Shown one piece after another: positions 4,649 through 5,830 of a stretch of DNA of 5,830 nt. Under the pieces are notes generated by a model. The model was not told the origin of the DNA. It did not search any database and saw only the letters and a list, made by a program, of their open reading frames with translations. The DNA comes from Thermoplasmatota archaeon (GTDB lineage Archaea; Thermoplasmatota; JAQUQK01), in contig JAQUQK010000126.1 in assembly GCA_028716125.1 (NCBI GenBank), positions 1-5,830 on the forward strand, written 5' to 3'. How positions within the stretch are numbered: position 1 is the stretch's first letter; each line of letters begins with the position of its first letter. Made by a program: the position numbers and the translations under genes.

Positions 4649-5515
4649 ATGAAATTCGCCGCTTTGATTGTTTCGGCCGTCATGATTGCAGCAGTTTTTG
4701 CAGGGTGCATCCAAAACGATTCTGCAAATGATGAGAAATCCAGCAAGCCGCAGGAGCAGGTGCAGGCCGAGAACAAAACCCTCGCCGACAAGTGGGCGAT
4801 TTTCATGATAGACAACGCCTCGTTTTCCAGCGACTATGGTTTCATGGCCATGTGGAAAAACTATACGCGGGACGTCTGCGGCTTCCCAGAGGAGCATATG
4901 ATATTCATATCCGACGAGGAGAATTACACAAAGGCAAACACGGTTGCGGCCCTGAAATGGATGGTGGCGAATGCCGGACCGAACTCGACGGCGCTTTTCT
5001 CATTTGACGGGCACGGGGCGTGCGGCCCGGGCAGCGGAATGCGCATTCTGGCATCGTGCCTTTCGATAGGCGGGGAATCGCTATATGACTACGAAATAGG
5101 CGAGATAATGAAGGACTGGAAATGCAAGCGCTTCCTTTTCCTCAGCGAAGGATGCCAGAACGGGTTTATGTGCGACGACGAATCCACGCCTGTCACGGGG
5201 AGCAATCCTGGATTCATAGCGCCAGGAAGGCTGATAGTATCTGCAAGCTGCGAGGCCACGTTTGCCTGGAGCAACGATACCGGCCCGCTATTCCATTCGT
5301 GCGTTTATTATGGCTTGCTGAACAACACCGCGGACGGCTGGGACGCGACTTCCAACGACGCAACTGGTCCAATGGGAACGAAGGACGGAAGGGCCTCAGT
5401 AGAGGAAGCGTTCTGGTATGGGTGCAACCACGTATGGCCTGCAACGGACTTTGTTTACAACATGGAAGCCCAGCCAAAAATGAACGACGGAGTAGACGGA
5501 GATTTCTTCCTTTGA
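4649..5515 (+). CDS. Secreted caspase-like (clan CD) peptidase lipoprotein, shorter paralogue without PKD domain
   Basis: This 288-aa protein is a paralogue of the gene 77 bp upstream. It starts with a lipoprotein signal peptide whose lipobox FAGC ends at Cys20, followed by a polar linker (21-47) in place of the PKD domain. The peptidase domain begins at ADKWAIFMIDN (47). The predicted dyad is His122 in SFDGHGACG and Cys169 in LFLSEGCQNG. The residue pair before the nucleophile is EG rather than DS, closer to the separase and gingipain style of motif. APGRLIVSASCEAT (191-204), TKDGRASVEEAFWYG (244-258) and AQPKMNDGVDGDFFL at the end match the first copy. The start is supported by an in-frame TAG 27 bases upstream and by the complete signal peptide beginning at this ATG. 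It probably has its own transcript. It should sit on the outer face of the cell membrane; substrate and need for activation are unknown. Confidence 0.84.
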   Translation: MKFAALIVSAVMIAAVFAGCIQNDSANDEKSSKPQEQVQAENKTLADKWAIFMIDNASFSSDYGFMAMWKNYTRDVCGFPEEHMIFISDEENYTKANTVAALKWMVANAGPNSTALFSFDGHGACGPGSGMRILASCLSIGGESLYDYEIGEIMKDWKCKRFLFLSEGCQNGFMCDDESTPVTGSNPGFIAPGRLIVSASCEATFAWSNDTGPLFHSCVYYGLLNNTADGWDATSNDATGPMGTKDGRASVEEAFWYGCNHVWPATDFVYNMEAQPKMNDGVDGDFFL

Positions 5516-5527
5516 TTTTTCCTTTTT
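5516..5527 (+). terminator. T-rich tract after the second peptidase gene
   Basis: TTTTTCCTTTTT begins directly after the TGA stop and overlaps the stop codon of the convergent epimerase gene. It fits an archaeal U-tract terminator for the plus-strand gene. It would not serve the minus-strand gene, whose RNA would be A-rich here. Confidence 0.5.
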
Positions 5528-5830
5528 ATGCCTTTTTCAGCGCATCTATCGCCAGATTATACCGTTCCGCATCTTTCCCATCGCCCTTCCCGTTCTTGAA
5601 AATATAATTCCCCGCGACGAGGACGGTTGCGCCAGCATCCTTTACAACTTTAGCAGTTTCAGGATTTATGCCGCCATCAATTTCTATTGGGACTTCGAGG
5701 CTGCGCTCCTTCAGCATGGCGCTCAGTTTCCTGATCTTCGACACTACGGCTTTTATGAATTCCTGGCCGCCGAATCCCGGATTTACGGTCATAAGAAGTA
5801 TCAAATCCACTTCGCCAAGAACGTCTTCTA
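5526..5830 (-). CDS. rpe: Ribulose-phosphate 3-epimerase, C-terminal 100 codons, cut by window edge
   Basis: The enzyme interconverts D-ribulose 5-phosphate and D-xylulose 5-phosphate in the pentose phosphate pathway. The visible frame enters from the right edge as EDVLGEVDLILLMTVNPGFG, the strongly conserved signature of the family, and continues through PIEIDGGINPETA, where the Asp (fragment residue 51) is the usual catalytic and metal-binding residue. The phosphate-binding loop reads VAGNYIFKNG, with Asn where many members have Ser. The frame ends in ALKKA and a TAA at 5526-5528. There is a GTG at 5810, but it is internal, because family-like sequence continues upstream to the edge. The N-terminal half with the metal-binding histidines is outside the window. 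It converges on the peptidase gene with a 10-bp gap, so no shared transcript is expected. Related sugar epimerases such as allulose-phosphate epimerase are a remote alternative. Confidence 0.92.
   Translation of the reverse strand, partial: EDVLGEVDLILLMTVNPGFGGQEFIKAVVSKIRKLSAMLKERSLEVPIEIDGGINPETAKVVKDAGATVLVAGNYIFKNGKGDGKDAERYNLAIDALKKA

Noticed and set aside
1..5830. Search for mobile elements, CRISPR arrays, tRNA or other RNA genes
   Set aside because: No regularly spaced repeats, transposase motifs or terminal inverted repeats were seen, and no tRNA-like cloverleaf was noticed; nearly all sequence is accounted for by protein genes and short promoters.

Overview
The window looks archaeal and chromosomal, with moderate GC content. 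Four things point that way: a 553-aa radical SAM protein with a C-terminal helix-hairpin-helix, which matches the archaeal family COG1031; promoters with A/T-rich TATA-like boxes placed so that the RNA would begin only a few bases before the ATG (near-leaderless genes); an internal operon gene carrying a GGTGATTT Shine-Dalgarno; and two secreted lipoproteins with no recognisable bacterial -35/-10 promoters. The lineage cannot be fixed from this sequence. Thiolase and enoyl-CoA hydratase genes beside a ribulose-phosphate 3-epimerase gene would suit a lineage such as Diapherotrites or a related DPANN group, but that is a weak inference.

Layout: positions 1-3265 hold four genes on the minus strand. 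In transcription order they are the radical SAM/HhH protein, a 92-aa two-helix membrane protein, a GTG-started enoyl-CoA hydratase, and the N-terminal 152 codons of an acetyl-CoA acetyltransferase that runs off the left edge. The last three are closely packed. The membrane-protein gene has a TATA-like box and a perfect 8-bp inverted repeat over its start codon, and the thiolase has its own TATA-like box. A 106-bp divergent promoter region (3266-3371) separates this block from two plus-strand genes.

Those two genes (3372-4571 and 4649-5515) are tandem paralogues encoding secreted, lipid-anchored caspase-like (clan CD) cysteine peptidases. The first carries a PKD domain between anchor and catalytic domain; the second lacks it. 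Each has its own promoter and is followed by a T-rich tract. The second gene converges, with a 10-bp gap, on the C-terminal 100 codons of a ribulose-phosphate 3-epimerase that runs off the right edge.

The hydratase and thiolase would work together in short-chain acyl-CoA metabolism (crotonyl/3-hydroxybutyryl-CoA and acetoacetyl-CoA/acetyl-CoA interconversion). The paired surface proteases are the most unusual part of the window. No stretch longer than about 110 bp lacks a gene, and I see no RNA gene, CRISPR array, insertion sequence or other mobile element.
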